Source of the DNA: Caldilineae bacterium
GTDB lineage: Bacteria; Chloroflexota; Anaerolineae; JAAEKA01
Length of the DNA: 19,032 nucleotides
Direction of reading: 5' to 3'
Assembly: GCA_020634555.1 (NCBI GenBank)
Contig: JACKBK010000049.1
Coordinates: 1-19,032, forward strand
In this document: positions 4,728-12,895 of the stretch, piece by piece
How positions within the stretch are numbered: the first letter of the stretch is position 1
Layout: each line of letters begins with the position of its first letter
The notes under the pieces: generated by a model
Databases searched by the model: none
What the model saw: the letters and a program-made list of their open reading frames with translations, nothing else
Told to the model about the DNA's origin: nothing
Translations under genes and position numbers: made by a program

Positions 4728-7471
4728 CGCAGCACCGCTTTCCAGATCTCCACAACTGCGAAGGTCAGGAGGCTGATAGTCGCCACCAGCGCCAGTTCTC
4801 CGGCTGTCAGTGGCACGGTGGTGAAGATCCGCTGGGCTACGGGTAGATAGATGACGATGAGCTGCAGGGCAATGGTCAGCAGAACCGCCAGCAGCATCGA
4901 GCGGTTCGTAAAGAAACCGATCGTGAACACCGACTCGGCTTCCGAACGAGCGGCTACCGCGACGGCCAACTGTGTGAAGACGAGGGTGGTGAAGAGAACG
5001 GTCTGCCAGCTTTGGCTGCCGCGGCTCCACAGGCCAAACCCGGCCGCGAGAGCCATCACGCTGATGATGACCCCGACAACGAGGATGAACTGGAGCATCC
5101 CCCGTCCGAGAACGCTCTCGGTGGCTGAATACGGGGGCCGCTTGAGTACATTCTTCTCGGCCGGTTCCACGCCCAACGCCAGGGCCGGCAATCCATCCGT
5201 CACCAGATTCATCCACAGGATCTGTAGGGGCAACAACGCCAACGGCATCCCAAGGAAGGGTGCGATCAGCATGACAATGATCTCACTGGCGTTGCAAGTC
5301 AAAAGGTATTTGATGAAGCGCCGGATGTTGTCATAGATCACCCGGCCTTCCTCCACCGCGGCGACAATGGTCGCGAAGTTGTCGTCCAGCAGCACCATAC
5401 TGGCGGCGCCCTTGGCCACATCGGTGCCGGTAATCCCCATCGCGACCCCGATGTCGGCCATCTTCAGCGCCGGAGCGTCGTTGACGCCGTCGCCGGTCAT
5501 GGAAACAATTTGGTCCTGCCGTTTGAAGGCATCGATCAGGGTCAGTTTGTGCTCCGGCGAAACACGGGCGAACACGGACACCTCCCTGGTGGCCTGCAAG
5601 AGATCCTCATCGGAGAGCCGGTCCAACTCCTGCCCCGTCAGGAACTTGTCGTTGTCGGTGATGCCGATCTGCTGCGCGATATGGCGCGCGGTCAACGGGT
5701 GGTCGCCGGTGATCATGACCGGGCGAATACCGGCGCGGCGGCAGTCTGCTACCGCATCCGTGACCTCGGGTCGCGGTGGGTCGATCATGCCGAACAGCCC
5801 GACCAGGACCAGGTTTTCTTCCAGAGCGGCCTCGGTAGCCTGGTCTGGTGGATGGTCCCACGCGCGCAAGCCAACGCCGAGGACACGCATTCCCCTGGCA
5901 GCCATCTGGTTGTGGGCGTTCAAGATTCGCGTCCGCCAATCCTCGTCCAGCGGCCGCAAGTCGCCATCCACCCAGATCCGGTTTGAGATATCCAGCAACC
6001 CGTCGATCGCGCCCTTGGTAAACGCAACGTAGGGCGGTGTTTCTCTCACGACACGCCGTTGCCAGACCGGCGCCAGGCTGGCCGGCATATCTTCAACGCC
6101 GTTGGGTGTGGCGTGCAGGGTAGTCATGCGTTTGCGCACTGAGTCGAAGGGCGCCTCAGCCACCCGCGGAAAGGCGGTATCCAGCGCGTCCTTCAGAATG
6201 CCAACCTGAGCCGCGGCCAGCACCAGCGCGCCTTCGGTGGGATCGCCGACCGACCGCCGCGGCCCGCCCTCTTTATCAGGTTGCGCCAGCGAGGCGTCGT
6301 TGCACAGGGCGCCGGCCACCAGCAACAGATCGATAGACGGCATCGCGCCGGGTGACATATCGGTGTCGTCGGCCGGCGCCAACGCCAGGCTCTCCTCGTC
6401 CTCGGTCTGCACGAAGTTGAAGGCGTGGTTGGCAACATCCACGGCCGTCACGGTCATACGGTTCAGGGTGAGAGTGCCCGTTTTGTCGGAGCAGATCACC
6501 GTCACCGATCCCAGAGTCTCCACCGCCGGCAGCTCGCGGATCAGCGCGTTGCGCTTGAGCATCCGCTGTGCGCCCAGCGACAGCGCGATGGTGACTGCGG
6601 CTGTCAGCGCCTCGGGCACTGCCGCCACCGCCAGACTGACCGAGGTCAGCAGCAACTCCTCGATGTCGTTGTTGCCTTGGGCCAGGCCGAGCAGAAACAC
6701 CACAGCCACCAGCCCCAGCGCGGCATAGGCCAACACCTTGCCCAACCTGTCCAGCCGCTGTTGCAGCGGGGTCTTTTCCTCGCTGACGTTCTGAATCAAG
6801 GTGGCGATGTGGCCCAATTCAGTTGCCATGCCGGTCTCAGTGACCATGAACTCGCCGCGGCCGTAGTTGACGATGGTGCCGGAATAGACCATGTTGCGCC
6901 GGTCGCCCAGTGCGCGCTCGGTCTCAAACACCAGGTCGGCGTCCTTGTCAACCGGCTCCGACTCGCCAGTTAGCGCGGCCTCCTCCACCCGCATGTTGAT
7001 GCTCGACAACACCCGCCCGTCGGCTGGCACGATGTTGCCTGTTTCGAGAATCACCAGATCGCCCGGCGTCAGTTGGGTGGCCAGCACCTCCTGCACTGCG
7101 CCATCGCGTCGCACGCGCACATGGGGCACCGACATGCGCTTCAGCGCGGCCATGGACTGCTCCGCCCGATACTCCTGCGTGTAGCCGAGAAAGGCGTTCA
7201 AGACGATGATGATGAGGATCACTACCGCCTCGATCCAGTCCCCCAGAAACGCCGAAACCAGCACTGCTATGAGAAGCAGGATGGTCAACACGCCCGAAAG
7301 CTGCTCGATGATGATCTCGCGACGCGAGCGTCCGGCCTTCTCTACCAGCTCATTAGGACCGAATTGGGCAAGGCGCGCCTGGGCTTCCTGCGCGCTCAAT
7401 CCGGCGCTGATGTCGCTCCCCAGCGCTTGAGCAACCTCGGCGGTTGTTTGTTGATACCAGTTGGGATTCAT
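4709..7471 (-). CDS. P-type Ca2+-transporting ATPase (type IIA/IIB, SERCA/PMCA-like)
   Basis: The 920-residue product has the full P-type ATPase layout: N-terminal cation ATPase domain (GLSAQEAQARLAQFGPNEL, 24-42), TGES of the actuator domain (168-171), VPEAL in TM4 (285-289), phosphorylation loop CSDKTGTLT with Asp329, nucleotide-binding FTKGA (484-488), and hinge motifs MITGDH (586-591) and MTGDGVNDAP (658-667). Ion-site residues match Ca2+ pumps: Glu287 in TM4, Asn727 and Glu730 in TM5 (CNASE), Asn755, Thr758 and Asp759 in TM6 (NLVTDG). TM8 has Gln in the usual QLA context. It should export Ca2+ from the cytoplasm using ATP; Mn2+ transport is possible. ATG 7471 (MNPNWYQ) is where family similarity begins, but it has no ribosome binding site. 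It overlaps the stop of a leader ORF by ATGA. In-frame alternatives are ATG 7525 and a TTG at 7546 inside the hairpin. Confidence 0.95.
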   Translation of the reverse strand: MNPNWYQQTTAEVAQALGSDISAGLSAQEAQARLAQFGPNELVEKAGRSRREIIIEQLSGVLTILLLIAVLVSAFLGDWIEAVVILIIIVLNAFLGYTQEYRAEQSMAALKRMSVPHVRVRRDGAVQEVLATQLTPGDLVILETGNIVPADGRVLSSINMRVEEAALTGESEPVDKDADLVFETERALGDRRNMVYSGTIVNYGRGEFMVTETGMATELGHIATLIQNVSEEKTPLQQRLDRLGKVLAYAALGLVAVVFLLGLAQGNNDIEELLLTSVSLAVAAVPEALTAAVTIALSLGAQRMLKRNALIRELPAVETLGSVTVICSDKTGTLTLNRMTVTAVDVANHAFNFVQTEDEESLALAPADDTDMSPGAMPSIDLLLVAGALCNDASLAQPDKEGGPRRSVGDPTEGALVLAAAQVGILKDALDTAFPRVAEAPFDSVRKRMTTLHATPNGVEDMPASLAPVWQRRVVRETPPYVAFTKGAIDGLLDISNRIWVDGDLRPLDEDWRTRILNAHNQMAARGMRVLGVGLRAWDHPPDQATEAALEENLVLVGLFGMIDPPRPEVTDAVADCRRAGIRPVMITGDHPLTARHIAQQIGITDNDKFLTGQELDRLSDEDLLQATREVSVFARVSPEHKLTLIDAFKRQDQIVSMTGDGVNDAPALKMADIGVAMGITGTDVAKGAASMVLLDDNFATIVAAVEEGRVIYDNIRRFIKYLLTCNASEIIVMLIAPFLGMPLALLPLQILWMNLVTDGLPALALGVEPAEKNVLKRPPYSATESVLGRGMLQFILVVGVIISVMALAAGFGLWSRGSQSWQTVLFTTLVFTQLAVAVAARSEAESVFTIGFFTNRSMLLAVLLTIALQLIVIYLPVAQRIFTTVPLTAGELALVATISLLTFAVVEIWKAVLRLRRGP

Positions 7472-7533
7472 TGATACGGTGCGCGAATGCACGGCCGCGC
7501 CAACCTTGATTTGAGGAGTTCGCATGTGAGCAT
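7468..7533 (-). CDS. Possible leader ORF coupled to the Ca2+-ATPase start
   Basis: A 21-codon ORF starts at ATG 7533, five bases after GAGGAG (7544-7539), and ends with TGA (7470-7468), which overlaps the ATPase ATG (7471-7469) as ATGA. The peptide starts MLTCELLKSR and is not recognisable. Its ribosome binding site and start codon lie within the 5' arm of the 19-bp hairpin. Ribosomes finishing this ORF could restart on the ATPase gene, which otherwise lacks a Shine-Dalgarno sequence. It could equally be a chance ORF, with the ATPase starting in frame at 7525. Confidence 0.35.
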   Translation of the reverse strand: MLTCELLKSRLARPCIRAPYQ

Positions 7534-7549
7534 GCGAACTCCTCAAATC
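7508..7549. repeat. Perfect 19-bp inverted repeat (hairpin) upstream of the Ca2+-ATPase gene
   Basis: The arms 7508-7526 and 7531-7549 are exact reverse complements and enclose a four-base loop (TGAG on plus). In the ATPase mRNA this would be a very stable hairpin that includes GAGGAG and two ATG codons. No T-run follows in either direction, so it is unlikely to be a simple terminator. Candidate roles are a translational control hairpin, an operator, or a dispersed repeat. Confidence 0.8.
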
Positions 7550-7633
7550 TCAGCATACTTTCGTGGCAGACACCGACACTTGCGCCGCACGCACATGCAG
7601 GTGTTCAGTCGGTGGGAACGGCTCCCGGACGCG

Positions 7634-9682
7634 CTACTGCTGCGCTGTGTAGAACAGCTCGACCTCCTGATCGCCGGCGACGCCAAAGATGCGCAATCGG
7701 TTTCCGACGATCTCGTAGCCGCGTGCGCCTTGCAGCCTGTCAAGATAGATCGCTTCCTGCGCCATCACGTCGTCGGCGCACTGCACACTAGTGGTGCCCA
7801 AGGCAGAAACGGTCAGCGTCTGGCCGTTCACCTGGTAGCCGCCGCTGTAGTCGTTGCAGCCGCCATTGCCGCTGACAACGCCGTTGTTGAAACTCGCGTT
7901 GACCGGCGCGCCCGGCAAGGCGTTCTCCCACTGCCAGTCTGGTCCTTCCAATGAGAGCGTCGGACTGGCTGGTGTCGGCGTCGGCGTTGGTGTTGCCGCG
8001 GGCTGGGTGATCTGGATCTGCTGGTTGGCGCTGCCAGTCAGACCGTTGCTATCGGTGACAGCCAGCGTGACGGTGTACGATCCGGGCTGGGCATAGGCGT
8101 GTTGCACCACTTGGCCGGTAGCTGCCACGCCGTCGTCAAAGGTCCAGAGATATTGCGTAATGGGCGACTGCCCCGACGACTGGCCTCCGTTGAAGGTCAG
8201 CGGCTGGTCCACCACGCCCTGTGATGGTGCGGCGATGACCGCCTGTGGTGGCTGGGGAGCAGCTGCAATGGTCACCTGCTGGGTAGCGGTGCTGGCCAGA
8301 CCATTATCTCCTGTCACCACCAGCAATACCTCATAGCTGGCCGGCTGGGCGTAGACCTTGTCAACCTCGACACCGGAAGCTGTGCTGCCGTCGCCAAAGC
8401 GCCATTCGTAGCTTACGATACTACCAACAGGCGGCGGGACTGAGTTGGCGGCGCTGAACTGCAACGACTGGCCGGCCTGGCCAGATGTGGGGCCGTTGAT
8501 CACAGCCACGGGTGGTTCCTCTGGAATCAGCTGCCAGCTCACCGCGATCAGCCCGTTGCCGCTGCGTTTGCGATATTCAACGCGCACGGGATAGGCGCCT
8601 TGCGCCAGCGGGGGGCTGTCAGCTTGCTCCAGCCGCAGTCCCTGATCGCGCCAGCTATCGATGAGAAGCTGGCCGTCCACCCAAAGCCGCACGCCGCCCT
8701 CGACATTAATGGCAAATCGATACGCGCCCTGCTCGAAGGCCTGGTTGCGGGTCCAGCGCACCGAGTAATCGTTGGGCGGCACGTCTGGAGCCGGGGAGCC
8801 AGCACCCCAGTTGAAGTTGATCTGCGGATCGTCCTGAATCACCACCGGCTGGCCTTGCAGATCGGCGTTGGCGAAGTACTCGCCCATCCAGCCGTTGAAG
8901 GTTCGGACAGGCGTCGGTGTCGGTGTTGGCAGCGGCGGCGGCGTGGCAACCGGCACATCGGCGACGTTACTGGTGGTCACCTGGTCGTCGGGCACCCAGC
9001 CCTGGTTGCCCTGAATGTTGGGGGCGCTGATCAACCACCAGGTGCCGGCAGCATTGCGGCCAATCACCTGGGCTGATCCGCCGGCCGGCAGCAGGCCGGT
9101 AACCGGATACTCGATGGCAGGTCCGCTGCGCACACTGACATTGGCCAGCGCGATCACGCTGGCTGCCGCGGGAGTGATGGTCGCGGTCAGTGTAGTTTCC
9201 ACCGTGGGCGTCTCGGTCGGCAACGGCCCGGACGGCCCGCTAAAAAAGCGGCTGAGCAGAACAATGGCGAGAATCAGCACCACGCCAAGCCCCAGGATAA
9301 TTCCCACCAGCCCCCAGCGCAGTCCCGACGATTCGCCTTCACCGGGAGGCGGTGCATCGGGGCTGGTGGACACGGATTTCGGCTGTGTTGCGGCCACGGG
9401 CGCAGCAGCGGCTGCTCCCGGTGGAGGTGAGACAGACGGCGGCGGTGCAGCCATGCTGGCCAGCACGGCCCGGTCAGCGTCGTCCAACGGTAGCCGCTGA
9501 ACACCGAGACTGTCGATGAGATTGACCAACTCCTCCAGTGTCAGAAAATCGATGGATGTGTCGGCCGCTTGCTCGATGCGCGACACGTCGCGCTGGTTGA
9601 GCTTGAACACCGAACGCGCCGGCGAATCGTACACGGCGAGGATGTTCTGTGGGCGTCGTATTACCTTGGGTGTGTTTTCCAT
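7634..9682 (-). CDS. Membrane-anchored SH3b-PA14-PKD-PKD-META multidomain surface protein
   Basis: The 682-residue product has a cytoplasmic N-terminal part (1-118) ending in a Pro/Ala/Ser-rich stretch, one membrane helix (about 121-146), then an extracytoplasmic series. SH3b-like domain about 173-236 (VSVRSGPAIEYPVTGLLPAG ... WVPDD); Pro-Thr linker 251-258; PA14 domain about 265-385 (GEYFANADLQG, VRLWVDGQLLIDSW); two PKD domains about 392-473 (YEWRFGDGS) and 481-560 (YLWTFDDG); second Pro-Thr linker 564-571; META/HslJ-like domain about 577-680 (GNGGCNDYSGGY). These domains bind glycans or peptidoglycan or act as spacers, so an envelope or carbohydrate-binding role is likely. The cytoplasmic part (DVSRIEQAADTSIDFLTLEELVNLIDSLGV) has no motif I recognise. 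ATG 9682 is preferred over a TTG nine codons earlier; the ribosome binding site is weak (AGAG). Confidence 0.88.
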   Translation of the reverse strand: MENTPKVIRRPQNILAVYDSPARSVFKLNQRDVSRIEQAADTSIDFLTLEELVNLIDSLGVQRLPLDDADRAVLASMAAPPPSVSPPPGAAAAAPVAATQPKSVSTSPDAPPPGEGESSGLRWGLVGIILGLGVVLILAIVLLSRFFSGPSGPLPTETPTVETTLTATITPAAASVIALANVSVRSGPAIEYPVTGLLPAGGSAQVIGRNAAGTWWLISAPNIQGNQGWVPDDQVTTSNVADVPVATPPPLPTPTPTPVRTFNGWMGEYFANADLQGQPVVIQDDPQINFNWGAGSPAPDVPPNDYSVRWTRNQAFEQGAYRFAINVEGGVRLWVDGQLLIDSWRDQGLRLEQADSPPLAQGAYPVRVEYRKRSGNGLIAVSWQLIPEEPPVAVINGPTSGQAGQSLQFSAANSVPPPVGSIVSYEWRFGDGSTASGVEVDKVYAQPASYEVLLVVTGDNGLASTATQQVTIAAAPQPPQAVIAAPSQGVVDQPLTFNGGQSSGQSPITQYLWTFDDGVAATGQVVQHAYAQPGSYTVTLAVTDSNGLTGSANQQIQITQPAATPTPTPTPASPTLSLEGPDWQWENALPGAPVNASFNNGVVSGNGGCNDYSGGYQVNGQTLTVSALGTTSVQCADDVMAQEAIYLDRLQGARGYEIVGNRLRIFGVAGDQEVELFYTAQQ

Positions 9683-9965
9683 AGCTTTGTTTTCTCTAGT
9701 CCGGCACAATAAGCCGGGGCCACTCCATCAGAGCATGGACGGCCATGCATCGGCTGGAATGACCCCGGCGACATATTTGATGAAAAGGCCAGATCAGAAT
9801 CGACTGTTTTCCCTTGGAGAAAAGCCTTCAAGGGAGGCATCAGGCCCATATGTTAGCAAGCTGACCGGCGCGAAAATGTCATGTCTGACCCAATCCGTCA
9901 ACATGAGCTTATCGAACCACACAGGCACCGGCTAAGCACGATCAACGCTGTTTGGGTAGTTGTTG

Positions 9966-10220
9966 CTAATTTGTATAATCGCTCATGTGGTCGCGCTGCA
10001 CAAGAGCCTGGTGTCTGGCAATGTAAGAATCAGGCTTTGGATCACGTGTCGCGCCCCAGAACCAAAGCACCGGCAGAACAAACCCTATGATACCCAGCCA
10101 ATTATAGCCTTTACGGAACGTGACGGGTGCAACTGTGAACAGGCAGAAAATGTACAGAAAAAAGATGCACGCCGCCATGCCACCGTGATAGATATCGAAA
10201 ACGTGTCCGAGAATCAACAT
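9966..10220 (-). CDS. Small two-helix membrane protein of unknown function
   Basis: The 84-residue ORF starts at ATG 10220 with AAGGAG 9 bases upstream, which argues that it is real. Two hydrophobic helices lie at about 15-35 (MAACIFFLYIFCLFTVAPVTF) and 41-56 (LGIIGFVLPVLWFWGA), with a short polar C-terminal tail ending HMSDYTN. I do not recognise a family. Its base composition is more AT-rich than its neighbours. It lies 114 bases downstream of the UbiB-like gene and 283 bases upstream of the large surface protein, all on the same strand. It could be a small accessory membrane protein; no function can be assigned. Confidence 0.65.
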   Translation of the reverse strand: MLILGHVFDIYHGGMAACIFFLYIFCLFTVAPVTFRKGYNWLGIIGFVLPVLWFWGATRDPKPDSYIARHQALVQRDHMSDYTN

Positions 10221-10334
10221 GTCGCTAAACTCCTTCGCAAAATGATAATAACTGTCTTTCGGTAACTACCCAGCCTACAAAGTGGCGTCATTCCCGCCTG
10301 CGCAGCGCGAAGCGTGACAGGTGAGCAGCTACTG

Positions 10335-12068
10335 TCAGTCTTTTGTAGGATCCTCGTGCCGCAGCCAACGCCACACGAGCCTGAACACGACGAACAGACC
10401 GATAACGGTCGCGACCAAGTAGCTCAGGTAGGCCAACTGGTACATGAATTCCCAAAACTGGCCGGTGTAATTGCCCAGTGCAGCCACACCAGTGGCAATT
10501 GCCGAACCAATAACGATACCGACCAGCACAATAGCAAGCACCAACAGGCGGCCGAATCCTCTAAGCTTGGTTATCTCCTTCGAAAGTTCCGACGTATCGA
10601 CGTAGATCTCGAAGCGGCCTTTGCGATATTGACTCAACCAGCCCAGCGTAGCCTCCTGGAAGGTTGGCAGTTGCTTGATGGCCTCGCGGGCGGTCATGAC
10701 AAGCTGGCGCTTGGCCTCGTCCAGGATCGCGTCGGCGTCGAAGCTCTTCATTAACAGGTCCCGCACCATCTGCACGCCGTCGGCAATAATGCCGCCTTCG
10801 GGGAAAAGCACGGTGGCAATCGCCTCGGCCTGCATCATCGCCTTGACAGCCATGGTGAGATTGGGATCCAGCCGAAGGCCGTACTGTCGCAGCAGCCCCA
10901 ACCCCTCGTTGACTAACTGGCCGAAATCGACCGTCTGGGCGCTGTAGGTATAGCGTCCGACCTGCCGCTCGAATGCCTTGTAGTAGCCCTTTTCGTCGAC
11001 CACGTCGACAAACGGCGTGCTCATGTTCTTGAGGATCTGCGCCATGCCCAGAACGTCGTTCTGCTGCACCGCGATCAACAGCTGAATGAGATTCATGCGC
11101 TGGTTGCGATCCAGCTCTCCAACCATGCCACAGTCGATGAAGGTGATAACCCCTGTGTCCAGGTTGACCATCAGATTGCCCGGATGCGGGTCGGCATGGA
11201 AGAAGCCGTCGATCAGCAGTTGCTTGACAACGGCCCGCAACGCGTTTTGGGCCAATGTGGGTCGATCAAGGCCAGCCTCGTCGATCTTAGCCAGATCCGT
11301 GGCCTTGACACCGCGGATAAACTCCATGGTCAGGACGGTGGAGGTGCTGTACGCCGGGAAGATGGCCGGCACAGCGACGCCGGGAAGCTGCTCCATGCTT
11401 TTACCGAGACGGTAGGCGTTGTAGGCTTCGTTGCCATAGTCCAGCTCAGCCAGCACGCTGGTGCTGAACTGCTCCAGCATTCCCACCAGGTCGATAGCCT
11501 TGACCTGCTCGGAGCGATTGGTCACCACGCGTGCGGCATTTTGCATAATGCCCAGGTCGGCTCTCATCTGGCTCTGGATGTGCGGCCGCTGCACCTTGAC
11601 CGCGACCGCGGTGCCGTCGTGCAACGTAGCGCGATGCACCTGGGCCGTGGATGCCGCGGCGAAGGGGAACGGCTCAAACGTCTCGAACACCTCCTCAGGC
11701 GGCGCTCCAAGCTGTTCGATGATGATCTCACGTACGATGGCCGTTTCAAACGGCGGCACGTCGCTTTGCAGCTTTTCCAGCTCGACTTCCCAGTCGCGCG
11801 GGATTGTAGACGCCTGGCTGGAGACGATCTGGCCCATCTTGACGTAGGTGGGTCCCAGCTCCTCCAGCATCATGCGCATCTTCACCGGCAGTGGGATCGG
11901 CTCGACCTCGCGCGGCAGATGCCATGCCCATTTCTGCATGGAGAGGCGAAAGTCGCGCACTGTCTCCCAGCGGTCGAATGCGATATCCCAACCATAGCGA
12001 AGGAGTACGTTATATACCTGCTGCAAGCGCAGGTTTTCTCGCATCTTGTCAAGGGTACTGCGTTTCAT
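10335..12068 (-). CDS. ABC1/UbiB-family atypical protein kinase-like protein
   Basis: The 577-residue product has the UbiB/ADCK signature set: KMGQ (77-80) in the N-terminal KxGQ region, the alanine-rich loop AAAS (137-140) that replaces the usual P-loop, the ATP-binding lysine in AVKVQRP (Lys158), LAELDYGNEA (206-215), the catalytic loop HADPHPGN (291-298), and the metal-binding FIDCG (Asp312) in place of DFG. Two hydrophobic segments near the C-terminus (about 486-510 and 530-560) anchor it to the membrane, as is usual. Family members support ubiquinone or other isoprenoid lipid biosynthesis and have ATPase rather than classical protein kinase activity. No quinone genes are nearby, so the exact role is open. 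ATG 12068 is the family-like start, with only a weak ribosome binding site. It lies 41 bases after the YvlD-type gene and is probably co-transcribed with it. Confidence 0.93.
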   Translation of the reverse strand: MKRSTLDKMRENLRLQQVYNVLLRYGWDIAFDRWETVRDFRLSMQKWAWHLPREVEPIPLPVKMRMMLEELGPTYVKMGQIVSSQASTIPRDWEVELEKLQSDVPPFETAIVREIIIEQLGAPPEEVFETFEPFPFAAASTAQVHRATLHDGTAVAVKVQRPHIQSQMRADLGIMQNAARVVTNRSEQVKAIDLVGMLEQFSTSVLAELDYGNEAYNAYRLGKSMEQLPGVAVPAIFPAYSTSTVLTMEFIRGVKATDLAKIDEAGLDRPTLAQNALRAVVKQLLIDGFFHADPHPGNLMVNLDTGVITFIDCGMVGELDRNQRMNLIQLLIAVQQNDVLGMAQILKNMSTPFVDVVDEKGYYKAFERQVGRYTYSAQTVDFGQLVNEGLGLLRQYGLRLDPNLTMAVKAMMQAEAIATVLFPEGGIIADGVQMVRDLLMKSFDADAILDEAKRQLVMTAREAIKQLPTFQEATLGWLSQYRKGRFEIYVDTSELSKEITKLRGFGRLLVLAIVLVGIVIGSAIATGVAALGNYTGQFWEFMYQLAYLSYLVATVIGLFVVFRLVWRWLRHEDPTKD

Positions 12069-12109
12069 AGGGCGTTGTCTTCGCGAGTCGATTGGCCTGC
12101 TGGCACGGG

Positions 12110-12862
12110 CTAGGCTGACGTTGGCTCAACATCGTTGCCAGGGGGAGAGGCAACGTGGCCGGCGCTATCCTCAACTGCGGCGGCAGTTGGGGTGGCGACA
12201 ACCGGTTCAGAATCGGAGTCTGCCAGGGCCGTATGGGAGTCTGCGTCATCGGACAGCCCGGCTGGGGCTGTGTTTGCGGCCGACAGCGAGTTGATGTCGA
12301 CATCGGCCTCAAGGACACCTTCTTTTTCTTCCAGAATCCTGTTCAACGCGTCTCTGCCCCTACCCTGCTTGATCAGAGCGCGCAACTCAATATCCTCGGC
12401 CGGCACAATGGGAATGCTAAGACCGAAGAGAGCTTCAAGGAAGCTGGTGACAACACCCAAGAGAGCGCCGCCGACAAGGGCCCAGAAAATACTGCTGACC
12501 TGAAACCACTGAGGAAACAAGACGGACAGGAGCCAAAGCAGCATGGCGTTGATGAATACGATGACGATTCCGTACGACGCGAAGATGATCTGAAACGTCA
12601 AGAACTGAATCAACGGTTTCACAATCGCGCTGAGAAATCCCAATGCGATGGATGCGAGCAGCAGTATCAAGAGCGACCGCTCAGCAAAGTAGATATTTGG
12701 GATCAGAAGCGCGATAACGACCAGTGAGATCGCGTAGATGACGATGCGCATCAACATGATACGCCAGTTGAAATGGGTCAGCCAGGAGAAGCGTTTTCGC
12801 ATCTTTTTTCGCGTGGGAACAAGAGAGCGTCTCAACGACGCCGGGGGTGTTGCTGATGCCAT
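12110..12862 (-). CDS. YvlD-type / phage holin superfamily IV-like four-helix membrane protein
   Basis: The 250-residue product has a basic N-terminus and four hydrophobic helices between about residues 37 and 150. Its central pattern ALGFLSAIVKPLIQFLTFQIIFASYGIVIVFINAMLLWLL matches, in spacing and key residues, the family of mycobacterial 4-TMS holin-like proteins (Phage_holin_4_2; YvlD in Bacillus), quoted here only as a pattern: GFLSAIVKPL then FLTF then INAMLLWLL. The C-terminal 90 residues are hydrophilic and acidic, an extension beyond the usual length of about 120. Despite the family name nothing here is phage-related; YvlD sits in an envelope-stress operon in Bacillus. The ATG at 12862 lacks a clear ribosome binding site; ATG at codon 21 is an alternative. 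It lies 33 bases after the patatin gene. Confidence 0.8.
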   Translation of the reverse strand: MASATPPASLRRSLVPTRKKMRKRFSWLTHFNWRIMLMRIVIYAISLVVIALLIPNIYFAERSLLILLLASIALGFLSAIVKPLIQFLTFQIIFASYGIVIVFINAMLLWLLSVLFPQWFQVSSIFWALVGGALLGVVTSFLEALFGLSIPIVPAEDIELRALIKQGRGRDALNRILEEKEGVLEADVDINSLSAANTAPAGLSDDADSHTALADSDSEPVVATPTAAAVEDSAGHVASPPGNDVEPTSA

Positions 12863-12895
12863 GAAAAGGTTGTACGAGCGACTGCCATTGTAACG

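Noticed and set aside
7571..7614. 7-bp inverted repeat CACCGAC / GTCGGTG after the surface protein gene as its terminator
   Set aside because: The loop is 30 bases and there is no T-run on the minus strand; too weak to annotate.
9810..9835. 7-bp inverted repeat TCCCTTG / CAAGGGA as a terminator
   Set aside because: The loop is 12 bases and no T-run follows on either strand, so terminator function is not supported.
9953..10272. 9-bp inverted repeat TGGGTAGTT / AACTACCCA flanking the small membrane protein gene, as possible ends of a mobile element
   Set aside because: No transposase, no target-site duplication seen, and a 9-bp match over 300 bases can arise by chance.
12110..12862. Phage origin suggested by the holin family name
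   Set aside because: No other phage gene is nearby, and this family is mostly chromosomal YvlD-type membrane proteins.
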